Below are positions 42,002-51,195 of a stretch of 64,000 nucleotides of DNA, one piece after another (position 1 is the stretch's first letter; each line of letters begins with the position of its first letter). The notes under the pieces are model-generated. The model saw only the letters and a program-made list of their open reading frames with translations, ran no database searches and was not told the DNA's origin. The stretch covers positions 124,001-188,000 of the forward strand of contig CAZLWK010000005.1 in NCBI GenBank assembly GCA_964563395.1, in the 5' to 3' direction. Made by a program: the position numbers and the translations under genes. The DNA is from JBEVOS01 sp964563395 (GTDB lineage: Bacteria; Pseudomonadota; Alphaproteobacteria; Caulobacterales; Aquidulcibacteraceae).

Positions 42002-43153
42002 ATGCATCTCATCACGGAAACGGCGGAGCTGACCGAGGCGTGCCACGCCCTGGCCGAGGGCGCGTTCGTCTGCGTCGACACAGAATTCATGCGCGAGACC
42101 ACCTATTGGCCGCGCCTTTGCCTCATCCAGGCGGCCTCGCCCGGCCATGCCTATGTGATCGACCCGATGGCGCCGGGCATGGACCTTGCGCCCTTCCTGG
42201 CGCTGATGGCCAATCGAAGCCTCCTCAAGGTGTTCCACGCCGCCCGCCAAGACCTTGAAATCTTTTACAATCTCATGGGGGCGCTTCCAGCCCCGATCTT
42301 CGACACCCAAATCGCGGCGATGGCCTGCGGCTATGGCGATTCGATCGCCTATGACGGGCTCGTCCAGGCGGTGCTCAAGCGGCGGATCGATAAATCCTCG
42401 CGCTTCACGGATTGGAGCCGCAGGCCCCTGTCCGACGCCCAGCTCGCCTATGCGCTCGCCGACGTCACCCATCTGCGCGACCTCTATCCTAAAATGGCGG
42501 CCTATCTGGCCGAGCACGGCCGCACCCATTGGCTCGACGAGGAGCATGCCAGCCTCACCGATCCGGAGAATTTCGACACCGCGCCGGAAAACGCCTGGAA
42601 GCGACTGAAGCTGCGCAAAACGACCCCCGATTATGTCGTCGCGCTGCAGACCGTCGCCGCCTGGCGCGAGCGTCAGGCGCAAAGCCGCGACACGCCCCGC
42701 GCCCGCGTGCTGAAGGACGACGCGATCTACGAAATCGCCGAACAGCGGCCGCGTACGCCGGAGGCGTTCGATCGCCTGCGCGTGGTGCCGCGCGGCTTTG
42801 GCCGCTCGCGCGGCGGCGCCGATCTCATCGCCGCGCTGGAGGAAGCGCTGTCGCAACCGCCGCCGCCAAGCGCCAAGATCGAGCGTGGCCCGCCTCCGCC
42901 CCAGGGCGCGGGGCCCACGGCCGAACTTTTAAAGGTGCTGCTGCGCGTGGAGGCGGAGCGCCAGGGCGTCGCGCCCCGCCTCATCGCCAATTCCGCCGAC
43001 ATCGAAGCCATCGCCGCCTCCGACGAGGCCGATACGCCCGCGCTGCGCGGGTGGCGACGCGAGATATTCGGCGCGCGCGCGCTGGCGCTCAAGCATGGCG
43101 CGCTCGCGCTAACGCTCAAGGGCGGCAAGGTGATCATTCAGGAGATGGGCTAG
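42002..43153 (+). CDS. rnd: Ribonuclease D
   Basis: A 383-residue 3'-5' exoribonuclease of the DEDDy class involved in tRNA 3' trimming. The exonuclease motifs are in place: VCVDTEFMRE near residue 25, VFHAARQDLEIF near residue 78, and YALADVTHLRDLYP near residue 153 with the tyrosine and last aspartate. HRDC-type helical regions follow (about residues 210-290 and near the C-terminus). The length is typical. It ends with a CTAG shared with the convergent ppx stop. The start ATG at 42002 lies 131 bases from the aspS start on the opposite strand. Confidence 0.94.
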   Translation: MHLITETAELTEACHALAEGAFVCVDTEFMRETTYWPRLCLIQAASPGHAYVIDPMAPGMDLAPFLALMANRSLLKVFHAARQDLEIFYNLMGALPAPIFDTQIAAMACGYGDSIAYDGLVQAVLKRRIDKSSRFTDWSRRPLSDAQLAYALADVTHLRDLYPKMAAYLAEHGRTHWLDEEHASLTDPENFDTAPENAWKRLKLRKTTPDYVVALQTVAAWRERQAQSRDTPRARVLKDDAIYEIAEQRPRTPEAFDRLRVVPRGFGRSRGGADLIAALEEALSQPPPPSAKIERGPPPPQGAGPTAELLKVLLRVEAERQGVAPRLIANSADIEAIAASDEADTPALRGWRREIFGARALALKHGALALTLKGGKVIIQEMG

Positions 43154-44676
43154 ATCGTCTCCACCCGCGCGCCCTTGCCCAAAAGCGCGGCCAGGGTCTC
43201 GAAGCGTTTGCCCGCCTGATCGGACAAAAGCGGGGCGTCATCGCGCGGCGCGGACAGCACCAGCGCATCGCCCGCATCCGCCAGCTTGAAGCGCCCCAAC
43301 AACACCTCCGAGCGCGCGGAAAGATCGGCGCCCAGGCGCAGGGCCGCGCCAACGGCCAGCGCCGCCCGCCGTGCGTCCTCGTCGATGAGGCGCAGATAAG
43401 CGGGCGCGTGCGGCGCGGACTTCGTGTAGCGATGGTGAACGCAGCCGGCGAGGAAAGCGCGCTCGGCATGATTGATGGCGGCGAGTGGCGCGCGCAGCAC
43501 AAGGTCGAACATGATCTCGCCGCGCTGATCGGGGTGCAACGCCCCGCCAAGATCGGCGAGCCGCGCGGCCGCATCGCGCAGCGCCGCATCGCGCTCTTCG
43601 GAGAAGATCGGCGCGCTCTGCGCGAATACCGGACGGATCCAGTCGGCGAGCGCCTTGCCGAACGCGCGCGCGCGCTTGTTAGGGCCGGCAAAGGCCTCCG
43701 CCGCCGCGATCAAGGGATGCGCGGCCAAGACGGACGGCGCCATCCGCTCCAACAGCACGCCTTCGCGCAGGCCGAAGGAGGAGAGCACGACGCGCTCGAA
43801 GCCGCCGCGCACCATGAGGCGCTCCAGCACGACAGCGCCAAACGGCAACGAATCCGCGCGCTTGGCGGCGGCCTCTTCCAACCTTTCCAGCGATTTCTTG
43901 CTTTGGCGCCGGATGGTGTCGGCGACGGAGAGCACTTCGGCCCGCGTCATCTCATGATGGTGCAGCACTTTCAGCGGGTGATTGGAGAGCGCGATCTGGA
44001 TGCGTCCAAGCGCGCGCCAAACGCCGCCCACCGCATAGAGCGCGCCCGCGGTGTTCATCGGCCGCCAGGATTCGAGCGCGGCGTCCGCGGCGGCCGCGAC
44101 GCGCTCATAGGAAAAGCCCTCCGCGCCGATCAGATGGCCGAGCGCGAGATGGCCGAGCGCGAACGTTTCGCCGCGCCCGACATGGCCCTTATGCACCTCG
44201 ACGAGCTCCAGGCTCGATCCGCCCAGATCGCCGACGACGCCGTCCGCCTCCGGCGCGCCGCAAAGCACGCCGAGCGCGGAGAGCCGCGCCTCATCGGCGC
44301 CGGAGAGCACGCGCAGCTGAACCCCTGTCTCGCGCGCGACGCGCTCAACGAAGGCCGCGCCGTCCGCCGCTTCGCGCACGGCGGCGGTGGCCACGCCATA
44401 GAGCCGTGTGACGCCGAGCGCTCCGGCCACATCGCGAAAGCGCGCCAGCGCGCGCACGGCGGCGTCGGCGCCTGGCTCCGACAGCCGGCCCGTCCGCATG
44501 AGGCCGCGTCCCAGCGCGGCCATCACCTTTTCATTGTGCGTGGGCGTCATCGCCCGCCCATCGATGCGATAAACGACGAGGCGGACGGAATTCGATCCGA
44601 CATCGATGACGCCCGCCTCCCCGGTCTCACCCAGGGCATCGGCGGCGGACGCCTCAGTTGGCGCGGGCTCCGACAT
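43150..44676 (-). CDS. ppx: Exopolyphosphatase / Ppx-GppA family phosphatase
   Basis: A 508-residue ASKHA-fold phosphatase that removes phosphate from polyphosphate or pppGpp. The N-terminal phosphate-binding block VIDVGSNSVRLVVY near residue 24, VATAAVREAADG near residue 95, and GDLGGSSLELVEV near residue 148 are family hallmarks. The C-terminal half is helical. Its ATG at 44676 lies 23 bases inside the end of ppk1, so synthesis and breakdown of polyphosphate are encoded as a coupled pair. The stop overlaps rnd. Confidence 0.93.
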   Translation of the reverse strand: MSEPAPTEASAADALGETGEAGVIDVGSNSVRLVVYRIDGRAMTPTHNEKVMAALGRGLMRTGRLSEPGADAAVRALARFRDVAGALGVTRLYGVATAAVREAADGAAFVERVARETGVQLRVLSGADEARLSALGVLCGAPEADGVVGDLGGSSLELVEVHKGHVGRGETFALGHLALGHLIGAEGFSYERVAAAADAALESWRPMNTAGALYAVGGVWRALGRIQIALSNHPLKVLHHHEMTRAEVLSVADTIRRQSKKSLERLEEAAAKRADSLPFGAVVLERLMVRGGFERVVLSSFGLREGVLLERMAPSVLAAHPLIAAAEAFAGPNKRARAFGKALADWIRPVFAQSAPIFSEERDAALRDAAARLADLGGALHPDQRGEIMFDLVLRAPLAAINHAERAFLAGCVHHRYTKSAPHAPAYLRLIDEDARRAALAVGAALRLGADLSARSEVLLGRFKLADAGDALVLSAPRDDAPLLSDQAGKRFETLAALLGKGARVETI

Positions 44677-46840
44677 GATCGAACGCAGAGGGGGCATCCT
44701 TTACGATCGCCTTGCCACGGCCGGAGAGGCTTGGATTGCGCATGAAATATTCATGCGCCGAGAAAGGCTGCTCCAGGCCGGAGACATCGACACGTTTGAA
44801 ATCGCCATCGGGGCCCATGTACCAGCTTTGGGCCTCGTCATTCAAATTCGCCACCATGATCTGGTTCAGCACCTGCTGATGCACGGTGGGATTGTCGATC
44901 GGGCACATCACCTCGACGCGGCGATCGAGGTTGCGCGGCATCCAATCGGCCGAGGCGATGAACACCTTGGCCTTGTCGTGCGGCAGCGCCGCGCCCGCGC
45001 CGAAGCAGACGATGCGCGAATGCTCCAGAAAGCGTCCGACGATGGATTTGACGCGGATATTCTCCGAAAGGCCGGGAACGCCGGGCCGCAGGCAACATAT
45101 GCCGCGCACCACCAGATCGATGCGTACGCCCGCACCGCTCGCGGCATAGAGCTTGTCGATAACCACCGGATCGACGAGCGAATTCAGCTTGGCCCAGATC
45201 GTGGCCGGACGGCCCGCCTTGGCGTGCGCGATCTCGTCGTCGATTAAGGAGAGCAAAGTCGCCTTCATCGTGAGCGGCGAAAGCGCGATCTTTTCGAGCT
45301 CGGCGGGTTGGGCGTAGCCGGTGACGAAATTGAACAGGCGCCCCGCATCGCGTCCGAGCGCGGGGTCGGCGGTGAACAGCGACAAGTCCGTATAGATGCG
45401 CGCCGTGATCGGATGATAATTGCCGGTGCCGAAATGGGCGTAGGTGCGCAGCCCTTCCGCCTCGCGCCGCACCACCAGACTGACCTTCGCGTGTGTTTTG
45501 TAATCGACGAAGCCATAGACGACATTGGCACCGGCGCGCTCAAGATTTTGCGCCCAGCGCAAATTGGCCTCTTCGTCGAAGCGGGCCTTGATCTCGATGA
45601 GCGCGGTGACGTTCTTGCCCGCTTCGGCGGCCTCCACCAGGGCGGCGACGATCGGCGAATTCTTCGACGTGCGATAAAGCGTCTGCTTGATCGCCACCAC
45701 GGCGGGATCGGCTGCGGCCTGACGGAGGAAGCCGACCACGGAATCGAAGGATTCATACGGGTGATGGACGAGAATGTCCTTGGCGCGAATAGCGGCGAAA
45801 TAATCGCCCGCGAAATCCTTGATGCGCTCGGGAAAGCGCGGCTCGTAGGGCACGAATTTGAGTTCAGGCCGATCATCGAGGATGAGCTCGGACACGGCGG
45901 CGAGGCCGAGCATCCCGTCGGTCACGACCACGTCGTGCGCGTCGGATTCGGTTTCCTGAATGATGAAATCGCGTAGCGCCTCTGGCATGCGCGCATCTAT
46001 CTTGAGCCGGACGATGTCGCCCAAGCGGCGCTGCTTCAGCGCCGTTTGGAAATTGCGCACCAGGTCTTCGGCTTCTTCCTCGATCTCCACATCGCTGTCG
46101 CGCACGACGCGGAAGGCGCCCATTTGTTCGGCGGCGTAGCCAGGGAAGAGCTTGTCGAGAAACATCATGATCGCGTTTTCAAGCGCGATGAACCGGCGCT
46201 CGCGCCGCCCCTCGGGGCGCGCCAATTCGATGAAGCGCTGCACCTGGGTGGGCACTGGCACGACCGCGTTGAGCTGGCGCCCGTCCGAGACGCGGCGCAG
46301 GCGGAACGCAATAGCGAAGCCGAGATTCGGAATGAACGGAAACGGGTGCGCGGGATCGACGGCGAGGGGCGTCATCAGCGGGAAAAAATCCCGCATGAAG
46401 ACGGGCTCGAGCCAGGTGCGTTCGGCTTTGGAAAGCTCGGCCGGCTCCATCACCACGATGCCGGCCTGCGCCAATTCTCCGCGCAGCACCGCCCAGCGCT
46501 GCTGCTGCTTGGCGATCAAGGCCTGCGCGGCCGCGCCCACGCGCGCCAATTGCTCTGAAGGCGTCAGGCCGTCGAGGCTGACGACGCTCACGCCCGACTT
46601 CACCTGACGCTGCAGGCCCGCCACGCGGACCATGTAGAATTCGTCCAGATTGTTGGCCGAGATGGAGAGAAAGCGCAGCCGCTCAAGCAGGGGATGGGTG
46701 GGGTTCTCCGATTCCTCCAGCACGCGCGTATTGAAGGCCAGCCAGGAGATTTCGCGGTTGATGAAGCGCGCCGGATCGTCCGGCCCGATCCCGCCGGCCT
46801 CGCCGCCTTGCGCCTTGCGCCGTGTCTTCACGCTGCTCAT
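44654..46840 (-). CDS. ppk1: Polyphosphate kinase 1
   Basis: A 728-residue enzyme that makes polyphosphate from ATP. The N-terminal RFINREISWLAFNTRVLEE is characteristic. The catalytic phospholipase D-like half includes ILVHHPYESFDSV, IKQTLYRTS, the phospho-histidine region in YAHFGTGNYHPITARIYTD near residue 455, and VRGICCLRPG near 585. The start overlaps the hdaA stop by ATGA, and ppx begins inside its 3' end, so hdaA-ppk1-ppx form one transcription unit. Coupling a replication regulator with polyphosphate genes is seen in related bacteria. Confidence 0.96.
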   Translation of the reverse strand: MSSVKTRRKAQGGEAGGIGPDDPARFINREISWLAFNTRVLEESENPTHPLLERLRFLSISANNLDEFYMVRVAGLQRQVKSGVSVVSLDGLTPSEQLARVGAAAQALIAKQQQRWAVLRGELAQAGIVVMEPAELSKAERTWLEPVFMRDFFPLMTPLAVDPAHPFPFIPNLGFAIAFRLRRVSDGRQLNAVVPVPTQVQRFIELARPEGRRERRFIALENAIMMFLDKLFPGYAAEQMGAFRVVRDSDVEIEEEAEDLVRNFQTALKQRRLGDIVRLKIDARMPEALRDFIIQETESDAHDVVVTDGMLGLAAVSELILDDRPELKFVPYEPRFPERIKDFAGDYFAAIRAKDILVHHPYESFDSVVGFLRQAAADPAVVAIKQTLYRTSKNSPIVAALVEAAEAGKNVTALIEIKARFDEEANLRWAQNLERAGANVVYGFVDYKTHAKVSLVVRREAEGLRTYAHFGTGNYHPITARIYTDLSLFTADPALGRDAGRLFNFVTGYAQPAELEKIALSPLTMKATLLSLIDDEIAHAKAGRPATIWAKLNSLVDPVVIDKLYAASGAGVRIDLVVRGICCLRPGVPGLSENIRVKSIVGRFLEHSRIVCFGAGAALPHDKAKVFIASADWMPRNLDRRVEVMCPIDNPTVHQQVLNQIMVANLNDEAQSWYMGPDGDFKRVDVSGLEQPFSAHEYFMRNPSLSGRGKAIVKDAPSAFDHVGARAN

Positions 46841-47574
46841 GGACCTTCTTCCATATCCGGCGCCGTCTCGACCGCTTCCTCGGCCGCCAACAGCGCCTTG
46901 CGCGCCGCCGCCAGGCCGACCGGCTTGCGGCCCTTCTGGACCCCCCTCAGCACAAGGCCGTCCAACGCCTCCGCCACGGCATGCGCCATGGCGAAGCTTG
47001 GGTTCATGTTCTCCACCAGAAACGCGACACTATCACGACCGAGCTCAATAAAGCGTTCGCGGCACAGCCTTTTCAGGACGAAAGCAAGGTGCTCCCGGTC
47101 CGGCTCCCGCAGCTGGGCCACGGCTAAGGCGGCGAGCCTGGAGCGAAGATCGGGCAGCGCCGCTGGCCAGCGCGCGGGCGAAATCCGACCCGTCAGCAAT
47201 ACGGCGCCGCCTTCCGCGCGGGCCAAATCGAGCAGCCTCACAAGGACCAAATCGCCATCGTCCCGGTCTGCTGGGTCCACGAGAACACGGCCGCCGCCCG
47301 CGGCGAAGGCCGCCGCCGCGTCCTCCGGACGCCATCCGCGCGGCACGATCCGCGCGCCGTTCTCCGCCGCCCAGGAGAGGGCGAGATGCGTTTTGCCCGC
47401 GCCCGCCGGCCCGGTCAGCGCGAGCGCGCCGCTCGGCCAGCCGCGCCAATTCGCGAGCAGAAGCGCGGCGTCGCGATTGGATTGCGCGACCACGAGCGTC
47501 TCGGCCGAGCGCTCGTCCATGCGGAATTCGAAAAGGCGCGGCTGGTCGTCCTCGTCCGGGACAGCGCCGCTCAT
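46837..47574 (-). CDS. hdaA: DnaA regulatory inactivator HdaA
   Basis: A 245-residue AAA+ protein homologous to the ATPase part of DnaA without the DNA-binding domain. The N-terminal clamp-binding peptide QPRLFEF (residues 11-17) should tether it to the DNA polymerase beta clamp. A Walker A loop GPAGAGKTHLAL lies near residue 54, followed by the Walker B-like RVLVDPAD. In Caulobacter HdaA stimulates ATP hydrolysis by DnaA to prevent over-initiation. It is followed with ATGA overlap by ppk1, and DUF2066 lies 2 bases upstream, so the set is one operon. Confidence 0.92.
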   Translation of the reverse strand: MSGAVPDEDDQPRLFEFRMDERSAETLVVAQSNRDAALLLANWRGWPSGALALTGPAGAGKTHLALSWAAENGARIVPRGWRPEDAAAAFAAGGGRVLVDPADRDDGDLVLVRLLDLARAEGGAVLLTGRISPARWPAALPDLRSRLAALAVAQLREPDREHLAFVLKRLCRERFIELGRDSVAFLVENMNPSFAMAHAVAEALDGLVLRGVQKGRKPVGLAAARKALLAAEEAVETAPDMEEGP

Positions 47575-47576
47575 GC

Positions 47577-48629
47577 CTAGCGCCGGACCGTCCGCAGGAC
47601 GGGGCCGATATCGGCGTTCTCCAGGCTGACGCCGTGCCGGCGAAGCTCGCTGACCAGCTGCATCTGATCGCCCAGATAGGAGAAGGAAACGAGCGCGCCG
47701 CCGCGTCCGACCGCCTCGATTCGGATTTCCGAGATCACGGTCGCGGCGCTCGCTTCAAGGCCGGCCTTGATCGCCTCCCATTCCGATTGCTGCTGATAGA
47801 CCGCCGAGGCGGAGACGCGCGCCCGCGTGGTTGAAGCGGAGGCCGCCCGCGCCTTCCATTCGCCTTGGACGCGCTGGCTCGCTTCCGCCGCCAGCGCGTT
47901 CAGCGCCGGGCGCAGGCCGGCCTCGCCGCCTTGCACGCGCGCCTGCACGGCCCCGCGATCGCGCCGCGCGCCATTCGGGCCAAGCTCGACCAGGGTCGCC
48001 GCCGCGCTCGCGCCATTGAGGCGCATGGTCGCGATCAGCGCGGTCGCCGCGCCGGCGTTCTGCACGGCGCCGGCGAGCGCATTCCAATCTTGCGCCGCCT
48101 CAAGTCCCGCGGGCGCGGTGGGCATCGGCACAAGCTCTTCATTGAAACCGCCCTCGGCCCAGGCCGCGCGCCAGGCCGCCGCCGCGCTTTCCGGCGCGCC
48201 AGGCGCCTGCGGAACCACAAGGATTGGGGCCGTACGCGTGTCGACGATGGAATAACCCGCGCCGCGAAGCAGGTTGCGCACGCCGTTCGCCTCGAAATTG
48301 AGCTTAACGCGCGCGATGTAGCGCGTGCTTGAGCGGCGTTCGTCCTGGATGTCCAGGCTGGACACCAGGAGATCGAGCTGTTGCGGGGTGGTGGCCGGCA
48401 GGCCGAGGCGCTGCACGTCGGCGTCGGGCGTGATACGGCGCACCAGCCGCTCGAAGCCGACGCGCTGAGCGTTCGCGAGCGCCTGCGTCTGCGCCTGCGC
48501 GGCGTTGGCGGCGGTCGCCTCGGCGGGCACGCCGGAGACGGTGTAGGGCGTATCGCGCGTCTGCGCGCTTGCGAGCGAAGGCGTTACAGCGCAGAAAATC
48601 GCCAGCGCGATCGCGGCCAAGGCTCTCAT
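47577..48629 (-). CDS. DUF2066 domain-containing exported protein
   Basis: A 350-residue protein with a signal peptide (residues 1-22, ending ASAQT), so it is periplasmic or membrane-associated. The DUF2066 region includes YTVSGVPAEATAANAAQAQTQALANAQRVGFERLVRRI near the N-terminus, a pattern of repeated alanine-rich helices, then LDIQDERRSSTRYIARV. The function of the family is unknown. It is regularly found next to hdaA in alphaproteobacteria. It is the first gene of the minus-strand unit DUF2066 > hdaA > ppk1 > ppx, and diverges from purM across 182 bases. Confidence 0.85.
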   Translation of the reverse strand: MRALAAIALAIFCAVTPSLASAQTRDTPYTVSGVPAEATAANAAQAQTQALANAQRVGFERLVRRITPDADVQRLGLPATTPQQLDLLVSSLDIQDERRSSTRYIARVKLNFEANGVRNLLRGAGYSIVDTRTAPILVVPQAPGAPESAAAAWRAAWAEGGFNEELVPMPTAPAGLEAAQDWNALAGAVQNAGAATALIATMRLNGASAAATLVELGPNGARRDRGAVQARVQGGEAGLRPALNALAAEASQRVQGEWKARAASASTTRARVSASAVYQQQSEWEAIKAGLEASAATVISEIRIEAVGRGGALVSFSYLGDQMQLVSELRRHGVSLENADIGPVLRTVRR

Positions 48630-48811
48630 GGGCTTTCCTCTTCGTCGGACGTCTTCTCGGACGTCGAAGCGGGCGCGACCCTAGCAATGGCCGTCCCGCG
48701 CCGAAACCCTTCGGACCGCGATCGACTCACGGTCCGCAACAGCCCGCCGCATTCGTCGATGAATGTGGCCACAAAACGAAATTCACTTCCTCTGGCTGAG
48801 CCCTGTCGCCC

Positions 48812-49852
48812 ATGACCACTTCAAAGACCGACGGCGCCAATGCCGGGCTGACCTATTCCGACGCCGGCGTTGATATCGATGAAGGCGCGCGCCTGGTCGC
48901 GCTAATAAAAAACGACGCGAAAGCAACGGCGCGGCCTGGGGCCGATACGGCGCTGGGCGGATTTGCGGCGGCGTTCGATCTGAAGGCGGCCGGGTTTTCC
49001 GATCCGATCCTTCTGGCCACCACGGACGGCGTCGGCACCAAGCTCAAGATCGCCATCGACACCGGCCGGCACGATCGGATCGGGATCGATCTGGTGGCGA
49101 TGTGCGTGAACGACCTCCTGGCCCAGGGCGCCGAGCCGCTGCTGTTTCTAGACTATTACGCCACCGGCAAGCTCGACGCCGATCAGGCCGCCTCCGTGAT
49201 TCGAGGGATAGCCGCCGGCTGCCGCGCGGCTGGATGCGCGCTGGCGGGCGGAGAGACCGCCGAAATGCCGGGCTTGTACGGCAAGGGCGATTATGACCTC
49301 GCCGGGTTCGCGCTGGGCGCGGCCGAACGCGGAACGCTGCTGCCGCGTCTTGAGGCGCAAGAAGCGGGCGACGTGCTGATCGGCCTCGCCTCATCCGGGG
49401 CGCATGCGAACGGCTATTCGCTGGTGCGCAAGATCGTGACGGTCTCCGGCCTTGGCTGGGAGGCGCCCGCGCCCTTCAGCGTCGGGCAAACCCTGGCCGA
49501 AGCGCTGCTGGAGCCGACGCGCATCTATGTGCGCGGTCTTCTGCCGTCGATCCGCGCGGGCCTGATCAAGGGCGGCGCGCACATCACCGGCGGCGGCCTC
49601 ATCGAAAATCCGCCGCGCGCGATCCGCGCCGGCCTTGCGCCGCGCTTCGATTGGAGCGCCTGGCAAGCTCCGACCGTATTTCACTGGCTTCAGGAGACCG
49701 GCAAGGTCAGCGACCACGAAATGCGCCGCACCTTCAATTGCGGCATCGGGTTCGTGCTGACCGCCGCCCGCGCCGACGCCGACGCGCTCTTGGCGCAGCT
49801 GCAAGCGGCGGGCGAACGCGCCTTCGTGTGCGGCGATCTCATCGCCGCATGA
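48812..49852 (+). CDS. purM: Phosphoribosylformylglycinamidine cyclo-ligase (AIR synthetase)
   Basis: A 346-residue ATP-dependent enzyme of purine synthesis that closes the imidazole ring of AIR. Signatures are LTYSDAGVDIDEG at the N-terminus, ALGGFAAAFDL, LATTDGVGTKLKIA near residue 72, MCVNDLLAQGAEPLLFLDYYATGKL near residue 95, GCALAGGETAEMPGLY, and GLASSGAHANGYSLVRK. The length is normal. The stop overlaps the purN start by ATGA. The 182-base upstream region holds divergent promoters with DUF2066; I see no purine riboswitch. Confidence 0.96.
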   Translation: MTTSKTDGANAGLTYSDAGVDIDEGARLVALIKNDAKATARPGADTALGGFAAAFDLKAAGFSDPILLATTDGVGTKLKIAIDTGRHDRIGIDLVAMCVNDLLAQGAEPLLFLDYYATGKLDADQAASVIRGIAAGCRAAGCALAGGETAEMPGLYGKGDYDLAGFALGAAERGTLLPRLEAQEAGDVLIGLASSGAHANGYSLVRKIVTVSGLGWEAPAPFSVGQTLAEALLEPTRIYVRGLLPSIRAGLIKGGAHITGGGLIENPPRAIRAGLAPRFDWSAWQAPTVFHWLQETGKVSDHEMRRTFNCGIGFVLTAARADADALLAQLQAAGERAFVCGDLIAA

Positions 49853-50448
49853 GTCTCAAGCTCGGCTTCCTCGCCAGCAATAACGGCTCCGCCATGCGCG
49901 CGATCATCGCCGCGATCGAGAGCGGCGCGCTCAAGGCGGAAGCGCGCCTCGTCGTTTCGAACAAGCAATCATCGCCGGCCCTCGCCTTCGCGTGCGCCCA
50001 TGACATTCCGACCCTATGGATCCCAACGCAGAAGGACGAGGAAGGCGCCGACATCGCACTCGCCGAAGCGCTCCTCGCAGCCGGCGCCGAGCTGATCATT
50101 CTCTCCGGCTATTTGCGCAAACTAGGCCCGAAGACGCTGGCCGCCTTCCCAGACCGCATCCTCAATGTGCACCCCGCGCTTTTGCCGCGCCATGGCGGCG
50201 CGGGCTTCTATGGCCGGCGGGTGCACGAGGCGGTCGCCGCCGCGGGCGAGCGCGAATCCGGCGCCACCATCCATCTGGTTGATGAAATTTACGATCACGG
50301 GCGGATCATCGCGCAGCGCCGCGTGCCGCTCGATCCAAGCGATGACGCCGCCGCGATCGAGCGCAAAGTCACCGCGCTTGAGCCGGCGCTCTTCGTGGAG
50401 ACGCTGCAAGCGATCGCGGCCGGCTCGATTGTGTTGCAAAAGCCATAA
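49849..50448 (+). CDS. purN: Phosphoribosylglycinamide formyltransferase (atypical PurN)
   Basis: A 199-residue formyl-tetrahydrofolate-dependent enzyme that converts GAR to FGAR. The catalytic NVHPALLP element (Asn, His) and the IHLVDEIYDHGRII element (Asp) are present. The usual phosphate-binding loop of proteobacterial PurN (SGRGSN type) is replaced by ASNNGSAM at the N-terminus. The substrate loop reads PRHGGAGFYGRRVHEAV rather than the common SFPGLHTHR type. It is coupled to purM by an ATGA overlap, which supports the PurN role. It may belong to a different PurN subgroup from most alphaproteobacterial enzymes. Confidence 0.9.
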   Translation: MSLKLGFLASNNGSAMRAIIAAIESGALKAEARLVVSNKQSSPALAFACAHDIPTLWIPTQKDEEGADIALAEALLAAGAELIILSGYLRKLGPKTLAAFPDRILNVHPALLPRHGGAGFYGRRVHEAVAAAGERESGATIHLVDEIYDHGRIIAQRRVPLDPSDDAAAIERKVTALEPALFVETLQAIAAGSIVLQKP

Positions 50449-50538
50449 TCGCCACTTCTTGCAGCCGCATTGCAGCGCTTTAAGCCAATGGTGAGCGTTA
50501 TCCCTTATGAGAGACGGGATCGACGAACGGAATCGCCC

Positions 50539-50679
50539 ATGCACGCCGCCGCGTCCTGGATCATCAATTGGCCGATCGCGCTTCGGGAACTGCGCCGCCG
50601 CATGCGCCGCGCGCTCGCCCATCGCCTCGCCGAGGCGCGGCTCGAGGAACGCCGCCTGCGCGAACGCGCCGACGGCTGA
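50539..50679 (+). CDS. Possible small arginine-rich protein
   Basis: A 46-codon frame starting MHAAASWIINWPIALRELR. The last 30 residues contain about twelve arginines in an amphipathic helical pattern. Nearly every third codon position is G or C, which is the coding signature of this genome. The ribosome binding site is weak (GGAATC). It lies between purN and the convergent ndk. I recognise no family. A short DNA- or membrane-interacting peptide is one possibility; a spurious frame is another. Confidence 0.42.
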   Translation: MHAAASWIINWPIALRELRRRMRRALAHRLAEARLEERRLRERADG

Positions 50680-50705
50680 ACGCCACGCTCAAACCAATCG
50701 TCGGC

Positions 50706-51128
50706 TCAGCCGACGATTTCCTCATCCTTGAAGAAATACGCGATCTCGGTGCGCGCATTCTCGGCGCTGTCCGATCCATGCACCGAATTGGCCTCGATAT
50801 TGGACGCATAACGACGCCGGATCGTGCCGGGCGCGGCGTTGTAGGGATTGGTGGCGCCCATGACCGCGCGATAGCGCGCGATCGCGTCCTCGCCTTCAAG
50901 CACTTGAACGACCACTGGGCCGCTGGTCATGAATTTCACCAGGTCCTTGAAGAAGGGCCGATCCTTATGGACCGCGTAAAAGCCTTCGGCCTTCGCCGCA
51001 TCCAGCTTGACGCGCTTCTGGGCGATGATGCGCAGCCCGGCATCCTCGATGATGGCGTTGATCTCACCCGTCAGATTGCGCGCGGTGGCGTCGGGCTTGA
51101 GGATGGACAGAGTGCGTTCAACGGCCAT
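50706..51128 (-). CDS. ndk: Nucleoside diphosphate kinase
   Basis: A 140-residue enzyme that equilibrates nucleoside di- and triphosphates by a phospho-histidine intermediate. The signature NSVHGSDSAENA with the catalytic histidine near residue 117, the opening RTLSILKPDA, and VMGATNPYNAAPGTIRRRY are all present. The length is typical. I chose the ATG at 51128 (MAVERTL); the frame is open upstream but not homologous. The gene stands alone downstream of the I78 inhibitor gene with a 67-base spacer. Confidence 0.97.
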   Translation of the reverse strand: MAVERTLSILKPDATARNLTGEINAIIEDAGLRIIAQKRVKLDAAKAEGFYAVHKDRPFFKDLVKFMTSGPVVVQVLEGEDAIARYRAVMGATNPYNAAPGTIRRRYASNIEANSVHGSDSAENARTEIAYFFKDEEIVG

Positions 51129-51195
51129 GGGACAAAGGCTCCGGGGGAAAGGCGCGCGGTCTATAGCCGCGCGCCTCGCGCCCGCCAAGCCGCCA

